Positions 46,004 to 60,600 of a stretch of 64,000 nt of DNA are shown here, one piece after another; positions within the stretch are counted from its first letter, which is position 1, and each line of letters begins with the position of its first letter. The stretch is from Paragonimus skrjabini miyazakii. Its lineage: Eukaryota > Platyhelminthes > Trematoda > Plagiorchiida > Troglotrematidae. The DNA lies in NCBI GenBank assembly GCA_014338405.1, contig JTDE01000242.1, positions 41,880 through 105,879 of the forward strand. The letters run 5' to 3'. Under the pieces are notes generated by a model. It saw nothing but the letters and a program-made list of their open reading frames with translations. It made no database searches and was not told the DNA's origin. Made by a program: the position numbers and the translations under genes.

Positions 46004-49000
46004 CGGCCTTAATTAACGGTGTGACGCTGTCCCTTCCACTGTGCGTTATCGTTTTATTCAAAGGTCATATAAAATCAACAAAGATTTGACACATTCAGAT
46101 CGTTTTCTTTCTACGCAAATGTATAATAATGTTTGCTTTAGAACACGCAGTGACTACCTTTTTATTCCCTAGTAAAAAAGCCACTGAACCTTGGCAAATT
46201 GACAAAGATCTGTCTGTCTGAAGAAATTTTTCATATAATTTCTTTGACCACGATAGTGGCGAACGAACAGGAATTCACTGTATCCATCGGAGAGTTAGGA
46301 TATTATCAAAATACCTTCAAACAGATTATCCTACGGTTATTATTATTATATGCAAATTATACATCAGACAAACAGGAACTACCACTGTTCAAACTATCAT
46401 ACAATCATATCAAGTACTATCTAACCAGGACCACAGCAGTCCGATAGGTTCTCAAAGCCTGTTGCACGCAGAACGCTGTAAGATAAGTTATGATACTCAC
46501 TGCTTCGGAAAAAGCCAGTAACTTTGGATTTGATTGTGCGTAAATATCTGTGTTTCAACTTTTGACTTGTTAGTATGTTTAGTAATAGGTGACGTGAGAT
46601 TTTGAGCAACTGACTCACCAAGTTGAGGCCGGTTCAGAGTCAGTTGATTCCACCATTTCTAAATGTGTTCGGTCACTCGATTTGATGGTTACTAGTATGT
46701 TCTATCTATTTAAATGTCACTGCAATTGAAATGGTACAAAACGTGGAATACAAAATTCTTAGACGAACAACGTTCACAATTATGGATAAATTGTTTTTTA
46801 CTGCTTTGGATTAAGCCCACCTGTGCCGACGCATGTTCGAACCAGAGCAGAGTTCAGTTTGTGCATAACACTGTTCCGTTTACTTGCAAAGTCAGAATTA
46901 TATCATTCTGTTGAGCCGTCTGATCGAGCTGACTGTAGCCGTTAGCCTTAGTGTGAGCTTCAGTCAGTTTGTTGAGGTGACCGTTTGCTAGTAAAAATTT
47001 TCGGAGCGTCTCCTATTCTACCTGTAGTTTGCCCCAGGTGTTATGCAACAGGTCTCCGATCAAAACTCGCTTTTACATAACTGAAGGAAAACTGGACAAA
47101 TCAGGATATTAGCCGTCCCATGTTGATCTGTAATATGCCACTCCCACATCCAGTAATGAATAAATCCAGAATGGCCAAACTGTTCCACAGTTCGGCTTGG
47201 TGAGTTAAAGATGTGTTGGAATGAATATTACGACGGTTGGGAACAAATGAAAATAGTCAATATGATAGAAGATCAAAACGTCAATGTGTCGTTTATACAA
47301 TAAAACATTGCATCTCGATCACTCTTACGGTGTCCGCTGGTGCTCGGCCTAATGGACTATCCATAGCGACGTGTCCTCCAAAATTAAATATGATGTTTTC
47401 TATATAGTAAAGTGAAATCCTTGAGGTATTCCAGTGAAGTATCTATAACACAGTTCTGAGTGGAGTAAGTTGCCCAAAAACTCAGCTGTCCCATAGAGGA
47501 CATTTCGTAAAAATAGAATTAATATCCATACAATACATTTTTTGTCTAGTTGCTGAGACATACTCTAAGGTTTTTGTTGATTCGAAAATGTCTTTCAGAC
47601 AATATGTAGATAACTTTACGGACTGGATCTAAACTGCCAACTGACTGACGAGCAACTGTATAGTGTGCCGGCTCGTTCATGCACAGTATCAGGCTTACAG
47701 ACACACCATCCTTGTGTGTTTTTGTAACACCTCTCCCTCGGGGTGTTTCGGTGCTAAATGGTTTCAACAGCCGGTACTGAACGACAAATATATATTCACA
47801 AACCTGTAGTACTTGAAACTGTCTTTCGATTTGGTTTTTTAGTGGCATATTATTTTCTGCTGTTCAGTCCACTTTTACTATCGTTGGTCTTCTAACTTGG
47901 CGCTCATTTTCAATATGTACTCGTCCTTGGTCATGACGACAACACCAGAGAATTTACCCGGTTTGAGGAATACCAAACTTAATCAGAGTGTCGTCCAAAG
48001 AGGTCGTACAGTTTCAGTCACGTGTGAACTAAGCTGTAGCCATAAGAATAGCAAGAAAGGTAGCTAATTTCACGACGGATTCAGACCAGACGAAAATTGA
48101 GTGCACAGCAGTTTCAACGCAATATGATCGTAGAACCAGTATCAAGTATCCACAGCAAGCTCTGTTTTGAAAGTGTAAAACTCAATAGTTAGCCAATTAG
48201 AGGTTTACATCTGAAGATTTTTGCGACCAACCGACTGTCACCAATCAAACACTATAAATTTGTTGGATGAAATGAGTGACAACCTTAGTACACCCAGGTT
48301 ACTAATAATTAAGACAGATTCCAACACCACTTATTGTCCCGAGGAACAATGAACGCATCGTATTGTACAATATTGAAAACAGCAAAAAATTTGCTCTGGC
48401 TACAACCTGCTACATCTGTACATACCTGGACTAGAAACGAGCAGACTTAGTTAGCATCCGCTGAGCGGCTCGAACATGATGTGGCCCTAGTTCGTAACTC
48501 GCTACATTTTACGTGTGTAGTGCTCGAATATCCACCCATATAGAATGAGTAGAGCAAACCGCTGTTTCCATTGTGTTTTTATTTGAATCGACGGCTTATG
48601 AAGTGTATATGAGTCCAGTCAATGAATATGTCAGCTTAGCGGCATTCGCTAGACATGCTAACTGTCATCGTTCATACAATTTTGCGAGTGTTTTACGCGT
48701 TTGACCAGCATGGAATCAAAACTAGTAAGTTTTGAATCAGGTGAAAGCGGTTTAGATCGATGTAGAACGTCTGAGCAAACGAGGAGAGTTAAATATTGTT
48801 GTGTGTTCTTAGACAGCTGTTGACTATTGCCTTATATAAAGCCTCAGTAAAGAGTGGGTTACATGAACATTAGAGCTGTCTCTGTGCATGCACTCATGAT
48901 AGCGCGTTTGTACACAAAGCATTGTCCACTAACCAGCAATTCGTCAGCCCTACGAGCTGCCATTCCTTGATGCACGATCGAGTGAGAGTGCGGTTTGGCC

Positions 49001-52000
49001 AACGAATTGCCTGAGGATGAGTGACAGTAGAACAGGAGTGAACGGGTTGGTTCATTCCAGGAAACAGCCAAACTGTCTGTGAGCCGGCTGAACGTCATAA
49101 TAATCAGTCTAAATCTAACGCCAGACGCACTGATCACGTTTCTTGTTTGGTAATAGAAAACAGAATCTGTAGACGACAGATTCGTTCTCACGCTACTTAC
49201 GGCAGGATAAGAGCAGTTAGAGTGTCAGAAAGAGCTCTTTGTTACGAACACTTGATTTGTAAATTATCTTCCAGTTGGGATTTAGGAGTTATCAGATTCG
49301 GACCTCACTTATTAGGTCAACGTTAGTAACTGACTGATCGATGCCAGCCTACGTCTGTCGTGATATGCTACTGTCATCGACGCTTGGGAAGCGGTAGTTA
49401 GTGGAAGGAGACTTTAACCAAGTATCCTATCATAAACTGTATGATCAGGGTGCTTACATTTCAGCGTGTCATCTGTCGCTATCACAGTGGCTGCATACAG
49501 GAGGTGTAGACAAACATGTCTTGCCACTTAGTTTTACATACAATGTTATATATATATGTATATATATATATATATGTATACACACATGTGTACATATGTA
49601 CGTATGGTTGACAAGACAAACGAGAAGTGAAACTGAGAACTTATCGTATCACAAAATTTGACTCAGTAATGGCACATCTTAAATGATTTGTACTAGCAAG
49701 TTCTTTACTGGTGAGCCATAGTTGGGTGGGTATCTGCTGAAGTCAGCACACTTGTTTTAGTTAAGTGTTTTTGATCTAATAAAAATCTAAGATGCGCGAA
49801 GAAAAAGGCGCCAAACGTATGTTTGACCTGAACCTTGTGGCTTTAAACTGGCATGAAATAGTAACAATCGATTTTGCACCGTCAGAATACATACCGCAAT
49901 CGTACCTTGGCTGCCATGAGTGGAATCGACTTAAGCACAGGCGAGAACTTTCAAGTAGGCTGAAAGTTAGTCCAAACTTTTCACAATGTGGTAGCATAAT
50001 ACTCGGATGCGGGGACTTCCATTAGCTAAGACAACTGAATTTGAATTAAACTCATTGTCTACTTAGTAAAGTAGATTATTCAGGTCAACTGTAGGCAGCA
50101 GTCACGATTCAATGAACACAAACAAGCTTTTCCAAAGCTGCACTAGTTTTTGTAGGCAAATGTTCGTTTACCTCCGGATGACTCACACAATACACGAATT
50201 TATAAAATGTCCGAAGAACTCAACGAGTGGAGGATGATGTGGCAGAGTAACCATTTACCTAATCGTGATATTACACCTTAAACGGTCTCGAATTAGCCCA
50301 CAGTTTGATTATTTTTCCACTATGGTTCAGATTACACACGAAGTGGTTCGTATTCATCCATAGGCAGCTGGTTTTTCACAACTCCGTACATTCAATGGAT
50401 TCAGAATAACACACACTGAAGTCCCCCACTATATTGAAGAGGTAGAATATAACTGTGTGCAACCGTCCATTAACAACGACCATTCAGCCAATTACAAATA
50501 AATCACACAATATTTATCGATTTTTTTAAGCACAGGTAAAGCCGCTTTAGAGGAACTTCTGTCGGATAAGCTGATTAGTCAGAATTTAATATTTACAGTT
50601 ATAGTTAGATAACAGTACAACCAATTTAGTGGGACCATTGTGCGATTTTGTCAACCATTCTCCATTAGCTAGATTTCTTACGAAAGTCGTAAAGGAAATT
50701 AAAATCATCCCAGCCACTTACTGTGAATGCAAAGTTGACACAACAACTTATCGATTGAAGTTTATTTTCAGTCATCTCTAGGGTACTGGACGACTACCGA
50801 TAATTTCCCGAGGTAGAGTTGGTTGACCCTGAATTTTCGATTAACGCACAGCATGGGTTCGGTAATAGCGACTCGTATTTCAAACTCTATAACTACTAGT
50901 GATTTTTGGATCAAGACCGGTGACAACGGATTCATAACTGCTATTGACAACCCAAACATCTCTAAAGACTCCAACAGAGTTTAAAACTCAGTAAGTATGA
51001 CCTCATAGAACTATTACACTGATGGCTTGAAGAGTTCAAAATCGGCTGACTAGTTTTCATCCAATAGCAGTACCTTAAAAGTACATCGTGTGTGTTGTGT
51101 CTTTCATTTGATAAGTTCGGTCAAAGCACTAGTGCTGCCTTACGCCAACGGAAAAGATACTACGTATTAGTCAGTTCACGCAGCATACGGACGCACCTCA
51201 ACACGACCTTAATTCGCTTGAGCAGTGGTCTGTTCAACATCAACTACTACAATGTCACGCACACACTATGTAAATTGTATATATTATAATCTAAATGATA
51301 GAAAGTTTAAGGTCTTCGGGCACAACAAAGACCTGGGAGGACCAACGGCGAATCCGATTTGCCCATAAACCAAGTGGCTAGAAATAACAGAAATACAAGC
51401 AGTGCTACAGTTCTAGGGCAGAATTTGAGTGATTTTTCTGCGGAAACCTGTTTACAATGTATAACTATACTGTTAGGCTGTAACGTAAAAAAACCATACA
51501 GGCTTGTCATCTACATCCGAAAAATAACACGGCTGGTATCAGAAGAGATTAAAGATAAGTTAGTAAGACAAACATGGAACTCGTGCTGAACTCATAGATC
51601 GCAAAAGCGACTGTATTAAATTAGTTTTTAAGCTGCTGCAGCTGAGATGGAAAACTTATTCCTGGTACACAAACTTCCGTTATACCTTGACACTTACTGG
51701 TAAATCTGCACACAGTAACGAGGAACAAGAAATTACAGGGACAATGTAACACTCGAAATTAAGGACTTCGAATAACCCTAGAAATCGTATTCGGATTGAA
51801 ACCTTCCACTCAAGGAAGAAAAAGAAGATCTCGTACTGGTTGCAGTAAGCAATTCATATTCATGAGACAAGACGCCAAATTTATGGATGTACAACAGTAT
51901 TAAAGAAATCATAGTTACTCATTGGTTGATCATATGATCACATATAAAGTCACAAACTGAACGTTAATTGGTGCAATGCGGAACAAAAAAATAAGCGAAT

Positions 52001-53269
52001 AACAGAAGGCGTAACACTGAGACTGTTCGTCCAATCTTGATGTAGTATCTTCAACGCGACGTTTGGATTGGTCAAGGTTTGGATAAGCAGTGAGTCGAGT
52101 AGATTTTCATCACAGACACTCTCAAAATGTGGTTTCGGATGAGTAGGTTTTTAACTAGACAGACTTTCTTCTTAGTTGGTGTCTATCCAATACGAAATGC
52201 ACAATTTTTTATGTGGTAATTGAACGTCTTATAAATCCACTTGATCGGTATATGGTTGACAGCATCCGTTCCCGTTTCACTGCCACCGAGGCCAAAAGAT
52301 ACCCAACCACAAATAACACCATAAACGGATTGCGCTGCATGACTTGCAGTTCCACTTAAACCCCGTACCTGCTTTAACCCCAAAGTAGCAACGCGGAAAG
52401 TCATGTAGATGAAGACATTTTTAATCCAGCTTATCAGTGGAGGTTAGTACAGTGGTATTCTAGTGTGACAATGAAGTCCCAAATTCTCAGAAACAAAAGT
52501 AAACCCAAATGTTACAATTTATGCCAGCAAGGAAGATATTGAGAGCATCCGATCAGAAAAACTTCACTACAGAACAATGTATTAGTACCCTCCGAATAGG
52601 ATTAGAATTTTAAAAAAGGAACCAAATCCAAACGGAGAACCAAACCAAACAATCAACATACAAATTGTCAGTAGAGTTAAAAATATAATGTAAAAAACCA
52701 CCATAATACACATTTCTGAAGTGAATGATTTAACACATGACATGTATTGTTGGGGAATGCGACTGAAAAATACATAATCGATTTAAGTGTGTCGACTGCA
52801 TTTTTCATCTCTTAGTCGCTGACTTGCTATGAACAGGTCATTGACCCACCAACTTGTGATGGCTGGCGCCTACTCGGTCGCATTCATTGAAGCGTAACTT
52901 TACACATTCCCATGACCTATGACACTTATAGTTCTTCTGCTTACCACTCGCTCGAACTCACGATCGCTTAGTTGTCGCTCACTGGACTTTCGGACTCCCG
53001 CTTTCATACGATCCGGACAGGGCTAGCGTTCTCTCATGATCTAACATTGATAGTACAACTCGAAAGACTTGCATGGACATCAACCGGATCTCGTTGTTTC
53101 TGATTGTAGTGGTTTTGCTTGTCTAAATTTATCTGACCGTCAGTTTGATGCTTCGGGATTCACTGTGCGATCACCAAACTGATTTAGGCTCGACGACCTA
53201 CACGTCTTCTCACCGTGGTACATCGGTGTTCGGCACCATGTCCGACCGTCGGATATTCGTGATACTCCT
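46004..53269. other. No gene recognised
   Basis: About 7 kb without a supportable gene. A TA/CA-rich simple repeat lies at 49546-49604. The longest ORFs (47546-47848 and 48859-49191, minus strand; 49792-50025, + strand) show no family motif. A minus-strand ORF at 52183-52404 is glycine- and serine-rich in its middle and could be repeat-derived; I cannot place it. Confidence 0.5.
49546..49604. repeat. TA/TG/CA-rich simple repeat
   Basis: An alternating purine-pyrimidine tract: TA repeats interrupted by TG, then ACACACATGTGTAC-type sequence. Confidence 0.9.
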
Positions 53270-54600
53270 CTTATGATGCAGATTGAAGCAACTCAGATAC
53301 CGCATATTCCACAGTCACAACGTCTAGGTGTACTCTCCTACAGCAACATCGATAACATTGTTGAGAGACAGACAAACACTACAGTAGTCATCTTCGGTCA
53401 GTAGTTCATCCAAACATGTCCTTCAGGACCTCTGAAAACAGCACTGAATTTCGCCACAAGAGCTCGCAACTTACGGTCTGCGCAGCCATCAACAATATTT
53501 CTTGTGATGCAGATTCCAGGTACAGGCTCAACACCTCAGCCAAGAGAAGGCTGAAAGAAAGAAAACTTCTTGCCTGTGTTGATGTCCAAACTGAATTTGA
53601 ATGCCAAAGTCACAGAAGCCGTGGCTAGTCACTGGAGTTTTTCTTTACTGTGTGCTACTAGCGCACAATCATCTGCGAACAGAGGCGTGTGTATCGTTGC
53701 AGTATGTAACCGGCTTCGGGTGTCAAGATTTCGAACACTCAACAGGCGTCTATTCATGTGGTATTCAGCCATAACGCCGTCCTCGTAGTCCTGGAGGGCA
53801 ATTATTAGTGTTGTGACCGCGAAAGACGCTTCGCCTGAGAACTCCTTCACTGCGCAAACTCCTGTATAGGTCATGTCAAAAATCAAACCACAAACGCGTA
53901 CACTTATTTGCACGGCAGACATGCATTCACATACATCATTGTCATTCGCATTGGTGGAACTTCTGCCGTAGCGCGTACACACTATTCCGATAGTCTCTTC
54001 TTGTCCGTCGTCTTTCAGGTGTTCGGAGCTGGCCCTTTTGTTCCTGAATGTCGCCTATGGGTAATATACTACTTGTGAGTAGTATACTGCTCACAACGAA
54101 ACTGCCTGTCATACAATATTAGTATTGCTGTCGGATATAAAATAAATAGGGATGGGGCTAAGACAAACCTCCGTTTCACGTCATTGACAATGTCAGAATC
54201 ACCAGAGGTCGATTAACACGATTGTACCTTCGCCTTCATGTCCACATGTAGCAACCGACGAAATTACCTGGATACCAAAACTTACCAAACGTCATCCACA
54301 ACGTCTCACAACTCACGGAATCAAGAACCTTAGTGAAATCCACAAAAAATGGTATAAAACGGCCGAATGCATTCACCGTACGTATTGTGAGTCTTTCGAG
54401 TGACAAACACTCGCACTGCGACTCCACCGGGATCCACACTATTCATAAGTGCAATTCGAATAAAAAAGTTTGGGCATCAAGTCGTCCGAGAATAATCCCT
54501 GCCAAAACTTTCCCACGCAGTTTGGCAGACTGGCATTCCTGCAACTTTTCGTGATTCATTTGCTCCCTATTACTTTCAAACTGAATTAAAATAAGGACAT
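53270..54600 (-). pseudogene. Second LINE family, decayed reverse transcriptase
   Basis: Reverse transcriptase motifs occur in the right order on the minus strand but in different frames. KLRGKVLAGIILGRL lies at about 54525-54480, ESQCEC...FFVDFTKVLDSV (motif A) at about 54430-54310, VLAPSLFILYPTAIL at about 54165-54120, LFADDCALVAHSKEKLQ (motif C, FADD) at 53679-53629, and LDINTGKKFSFFQPSLG at about 53590-53540. Several frameshifts and stops make it clearly dead. It differs from the YADD family at 16 and 45 kb. Confidence 0.8.
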
Positions 54601-57600
54601 ATTTGAACTATTGTTGGACTGTTTCTTGTTTTCAGATGAAGTGAACCAACTGATGCAGAACATGATGCAAAGCTGAGTTGCAATACTTCAAACGTTTTCC
54701 TGCGACCCATTTTCAGCCGTAAATTTCCTGGTTGATACTTGCTTCATGTTCCCGCTACTCTCGGCCAGGCCCGAGTCGAACTACAGTGTCTCTGATGGCC
54801 TGTTATGACAGTCAATTATAGCACGCTGATTTAGCAAATTACCAGAGTGCTTGCGTCAGATTCTTATGCTTACTTCCAGGCTTGTGGCCGAATCGCCAAA
54901 GTCTTGGTCATTTAGTGCTTTTGTAGAGTGGACGGACAGATCAAAAATATTCTTAAATGAACAGCCAGACTCCCCATGTTGTTGACGACCACCACAGCAC
55001 CCTCACTCTTTTTGGTTTTTTCATCAACCTTTCGTTTTTGCAGATCCACCCATTCAATTGAGAGTGAGTGCTACACTCTTTGCTCTCACTGACCGAAGTG
55101 TCATTGGAAACAAAAAGTGTACCGTTTTTCTTTGATATCAGATTGAAGGCAACGGCGTCATTATGTTCGAGTCACTTGGGGCAATTCGGGTATTGGCTAT
55201 CGACTGTTCCCATGGCTGTTGTTACGAGCTTCCCTTTGAGAAGTTGACAGGAACGAAAACTGTACGTTGGGTCACCACTCTAGTCCCAGAGCTTTTCGCT
55301 CGTCTCACAACTTGCCTTCAATGTTGACTGTTTGGTTTACAATAAACCGTCTTTCGAACGTGAAAAAACAGTTTGGTTTTGACAAGCCTACAATTCAAGC
55401 TGAGTTCAGCCCCGAACATTCCTCCCAAGATAAGTAGTTCGCGCAGGTCTAATGGATAAAACTCAGAGTTACGGAACTGTAAATCCTTCAGGTTCCAAGG
55501 TGTGATAGGATTAATGATAAACACGTGAATGATAGTCTCGAAGAACTAGTTCACGTTCAATTGCTAGGAATGTATCTGATGGAATTTAGGGGTAATCTAT
55601 TTTTCCTGTACCCCAGTGATGACTCAGACATAAGGATGTGCTCATCTTTCAGTTGGTCCGCAGATTTCAGATATTTCGTAACCTTCGTGCACATGTGTTG
55701 TTAACAGATTAATTCGACTGACCAATCGCAAACTTTCAAGCGGTCTTCAGTACATTACAGACGAGTGTATTTATTAAGTACACCACACCAAAGAATGAGG
55801 TTTCAGGATTGTTATAGAAAGGCAAATATCAAGTGCTTATAGGTAGTTCATCAATATCAAAAGAGCAAGTGCACAGCATACTGAAAAGCAAAATTAAAGT
55901 ATAATTAACAAGAAACCAATATGAAAGTATGACAAGTAAAGTCAATTTCATTGACTGATGTTGATTAATGAAACAATGCAATTAATTCCTTTACTCCGCG
56001 AGGGAAATCTATACAATTTAATTGGATACGAAAAAAACGAAATCCTCAAGTTTTTATTCACATGTTCATAAATAAGATGGCTCAGATACAGCAGTTGTTT
56101 TAACAGCAGGGTTTCGAAACTACACCAAGCACTCGGGAGTTGCACATTTTGGACTCGGTTACTTGCCCATCTAAATATTAAACTTCTTAGCTTTTGATGT
56201 GATTTCATAGTTCCTTTACAAAGGCAACCGCCACGTTATTAGCATTCTGTTTCAATGGAGTTTCCGAATTCAATAGAAGATCAAACTTTCGATAATCGTT
56301 TCTAGACATCTCAACCACTAGATGACAGAATGGCTCAATACAACGCTCACTGCACCGCAAAGCCGCTTGGAGTAGTCAGTATTTGTAATTTTCTTCTTTT
56401 GCATCAACCAATTATAAGCAAAATCTGGTGGGAACCCTATTTCATAGTACCCGGGAGATCTGCACAGATGACTGCTGGCAAACAGAGGAGAAGAGATTAA
56501 AGAAAGCTTTGCTAGCAAACGGCTGTCCTGAGAGATTCATCGATGTGCACAGCAAGAAATGATTGATCAAGACTGCCGTGAGAACAGCCCCCAAGAAGCC
56601 GGACTTTTTGAACATTCCTTTCGAAAGTGGTCAAATCACAACTGTCGTAAATCGAAAAATTACAGTCTGCTCTAACTCGCACATACCCTGCGGCTGAAGT
56701 ACGGCTGCAATTCCTAACTGGGAGTGTCGCTCAGCTTATTCATAATCGTGACCTACCAGAATGTTCTGTCCAACATGCAATCGGTCAAAAAGTCTGAAGT
56801 TAGATATTTATATTTATATATTCGTCAGCTGAAATCCCTCATGACTCCTGTTAGTATTAGAAAACTACCTGCAGTGTGTGTCAACGCATACAAGCAAGGA
56901 TAAAACCACTAAACGAGTCGTGTTTTAATGTTTCTACCAGATATCGCTTGTGGTCCAACGTCATATGAAACAAATACTTTTCAACTGATGGACAATAGGT
57001 CGCCCGCAGAATCATGCGATTTCACAGCGGACACTTGAATAGTAACCTATATGATTTGCCAGAGGCGGAGTAAAATGCAATGTGAGTACAATTTAAACGA
57101 ACATTGCTGACTCTGGGCACTGAGTTTCACCGGCGCTGGCTTCTTACCGCATTTACCACTTGCCTTGGCAACTGTGTAAAGAAGTTAAAATTCGTATTGT
57201 GCACACCACAAAACGAGCAACACTCGGCTAAATAATCCATAATTGTACGCTCACGTGGAATTTTTTCGAGCCCTACGGATGTCAGTACTCATTTGTCAAA
57301 TATGGAAGTAAATTTCTACACCACTCTCCGAACACGGACGTATGTGTGGTCCACTGCTGTCGTTTATCGTTTTTGAATGTTTGATATACTACTTGTAATT
57401 GTTAAGTAGGCCAAAGATAGAATAACGCGTGAGTATGTCGTGCTCACTTTCGGCACATCGCAGGCTGAACGGTGTGCAATCGTTGGCCGTTTGAGATTAA
57501 ATGATGGACAGCTATCACACGCAAACCTCAGGGTAGATTTTCGTTTCTAATTATTAGTTCGCCATCTTCAGTTTTGTCCGGAATAGTGACCTTATAGCGC

Positions 57601-60600
57601 ATACGATTACTTGGATATTTTCTTGTCAAATTTCGAATTTAGCAATTTGCAGAATCCCAAAAACTTGCTAGTGCGCTAGAGAGATCATTTAGAACTGCTG
57701 GTGGACCAGTTACACAGCAACACAAGTAGGTTTATCGCATAATGATTGTTATTAAAAAGAATACCGAGGGTGCGTGTGCAGTGACTGAGGGTCATCGAAC
57801 AAACGCGTTAAACCTGAAATGTCTGTATAGCCAGGTTTAGAAGTACTGAACATAATTTAGCTGTGTTTATATACTATTAAGCGCTCATTATTTCACACGC
57901 CTATATTCGCATATTGTTACAACTGGCCTTCATGTGACTTTGCTACAGACCAAATTGTCCCACGTACCCGGTGTGCACTTTTCGTTGCGTGTAAGACCGC
58001 ACGACGATAATACACAAGTTTTGTAAACTGCCTTAATCATCACAGCCATACTAACATCGTAGTCATTACTCAGCACCCTACGTGGATCCATTTGTTGATA
58101 TGGCGTTCATGCGACTTGGCATTGACCCAGCCGCTAATCGGTCAGTGCCTTCTGTGAATCACAAATACAGTGTTATAGCATCACCTATATCCGTTATCAC
58201 TTCTAAGTCACGTTTTTGGTCTTGGTTTGATTATTGGCCTAATGTTGAGAAGTTTCATATCCGTCCTATGGTGAACAGAGAATAGTTTACTGTTATACAA
58301 TTTCAGTTAAATTTTTACTCAGAACGAATGGTCTGGTGCTCAAGGTTAACTTCAGGTCGGATAGAAATGATGGCGCTTTTAATGGTTTTTATGAGCATCC
58401 TGATATAAGCTTGTATATCAACCGCCTACCTGAACAGACGAGCATACGTGGTTGCGATTTCTTTTATGGAAATGCGTTATTATCCTCTTGAAATTTTTTT
58501 AGGGAGGACATCTCTCACCAACAAACACGCCATATTGTCAACATGTCATTCACTTCACAGCGACCAAGTAAATCATACATCAACTTGATGCCATTCGAAG
58601 CTTAATATTGCAGTACAGAGTATAGAAGTTAAGCTGTGCGCAAGTGTACTTTTATACAGTAGTCAGCACTGCATCACGGTGAATCTGTGTGACACACTAA
58701 GGTCAAGCTTCATGCCTGAGGTGAATAGTACAGTAGAGATTGGGTGAGGTATGTGCTGTTGGTTTAGGTGTTCTACCCAGTCCTATTCACCGTACTTTGG
58801 ATCGTCTGTACGATGGACTCACGATCCACTGTCTTCGAGAGAACGTTAGAGTCACATATAAGGTGGCGTCCTGACTACGTGTCAGCACTGGAATGATATA
58901 TGTGTGTGGTAGCTGTCTTTAATATCGGAGGTCTGTCTGTAGACACCTGTTATATTTGAGCATTAAATTTAGGGGCTTAGAACCGTGTAATAAAAGACTA
59001 CCGTTGAGATAAGACGTAGTTGAATTGAGTGTTAATAGGACAAGCATACAAACGTTATTGAGGCGTAAACTGAACATCACACACCAATGGATACTAGTAC
59101 TCTTAAGCAGACGAACGGTTATATGCTCACATCAAGTCACCTCCCGTAATCCAAGAAATGATATGTGCAGCTGGTGTTTAAAATTCGTTAAGATGATTTA
59201 CCAATCACAGAAGTACTGCTTCAAGGGAATGCGAGGAAAGTTTAAAAATTCCATAAGAGCTTGAGCGTGTGTCTGTCACACTGAACCCGTTGAAGTGGGT
59301 TTTTAGATAACTTTTGTTGTTGAAAAATGCCACCAACAGTTGTGCGCAGTATTTCGCCACCCAAGCAGTATCCAATTAAACAGAAAATATTGTTAAGACC
59401 AGTGTGTCACTCCTACGTAACACAGAATACTTCAGAGTAACTTTTAAGGGAAAATGGTAAGAAACCCATCTGAAACTTCAATATGTAAATTCCATTGCAT
59501 TGGTAGGTGTTTTGTATCATACTGTCACTGATTCCATCATACCAAAGTTAACATTAATACAACAACAATGACAACTAAAAGATAAACCTATCAGAATGAT
59601 TTTGTTAGACGTAGAAGGTGTTTTAGCGAGCGGTCTTCTGTCATAATCGGGCCAATTACATAGCATTGTATATCACCATGGTTGTTAGGCGAACAAAATC
59701 AAAAGCATGGAGTCACATAATTACGTCACGCGGTTGTGAATTGGAGGACAATTAGGTGGTAACATTGACCTCTGGCGGTTTCAAGTCAATAACGGGGGTC
59801 ATAGTAACCGTAGGGTCTGAGTAAATTTCTTCCGAGCTCACAAATATGGATTGAACAACCGATTTCTGATGATTTCCACAGTAGATGGAATACGACATTT
59901 AACTCCTCTTGAGTACCGACCAAGACGAATTCCGACCTCAGTCATGGCAAAGCGCATCATGAAAACACATCACGTTGTTTACCCCGCCAATTCGTTTCAT
60001 TTGTTGTTGCGTAATCAGAATCCGAATTTGTTTGCCTTTTCCGAAGCAATGCTAATCAAAACTCGCCGTCCGGTCTTGTGTGTGCTTAGACTGTTGACTC
60101 ACGCAGTTTGTCTACCCCGGAACTGATAACAGTCCTTGTTTCATGCAAATCCAATCGTTGATTGTTTCTATTGTTGTTGCTATCCGCATGTCCTATACAT
60201 TTTAATGTTTTATATTCGTGACCGAAGAGAGTAAACGAAATGTTAACGTCTCGCGACGTATGTCTTCTAGCGTTACTGGTTTCAATAATCTGAATAGTTC
60301 AATTTTAATATTTATGCTAGAACACTTGTAATCAGCACGATATATTAGATTAGTCATAGAACTAAGTAGTATAGTGTGGTGAAAATCTACTCAATTCCCC
60401 GCTTATCCAAACCCCGACACAATAGAATATCTAACAGGGGGCCAGTCCAAACATCGCGTTAAAGATACTGCATCAAGACTGAACAAACAGTCTCAATGTT
60501 ACGCCTTCAGTCATTCGCTAGTTTCTTTGTTCTGTACTGCATCATTTAACGTACAGTTTGTGACCTTGTATATGCTAATACGACCAGCCAGTGATAGACT

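Noticed and set aside
52183..52404. Glycine/serine-rich minus-strand ORF as a gene
   Set aside because: 73 codons with no splice partners or family match; possibly repeat-derived.
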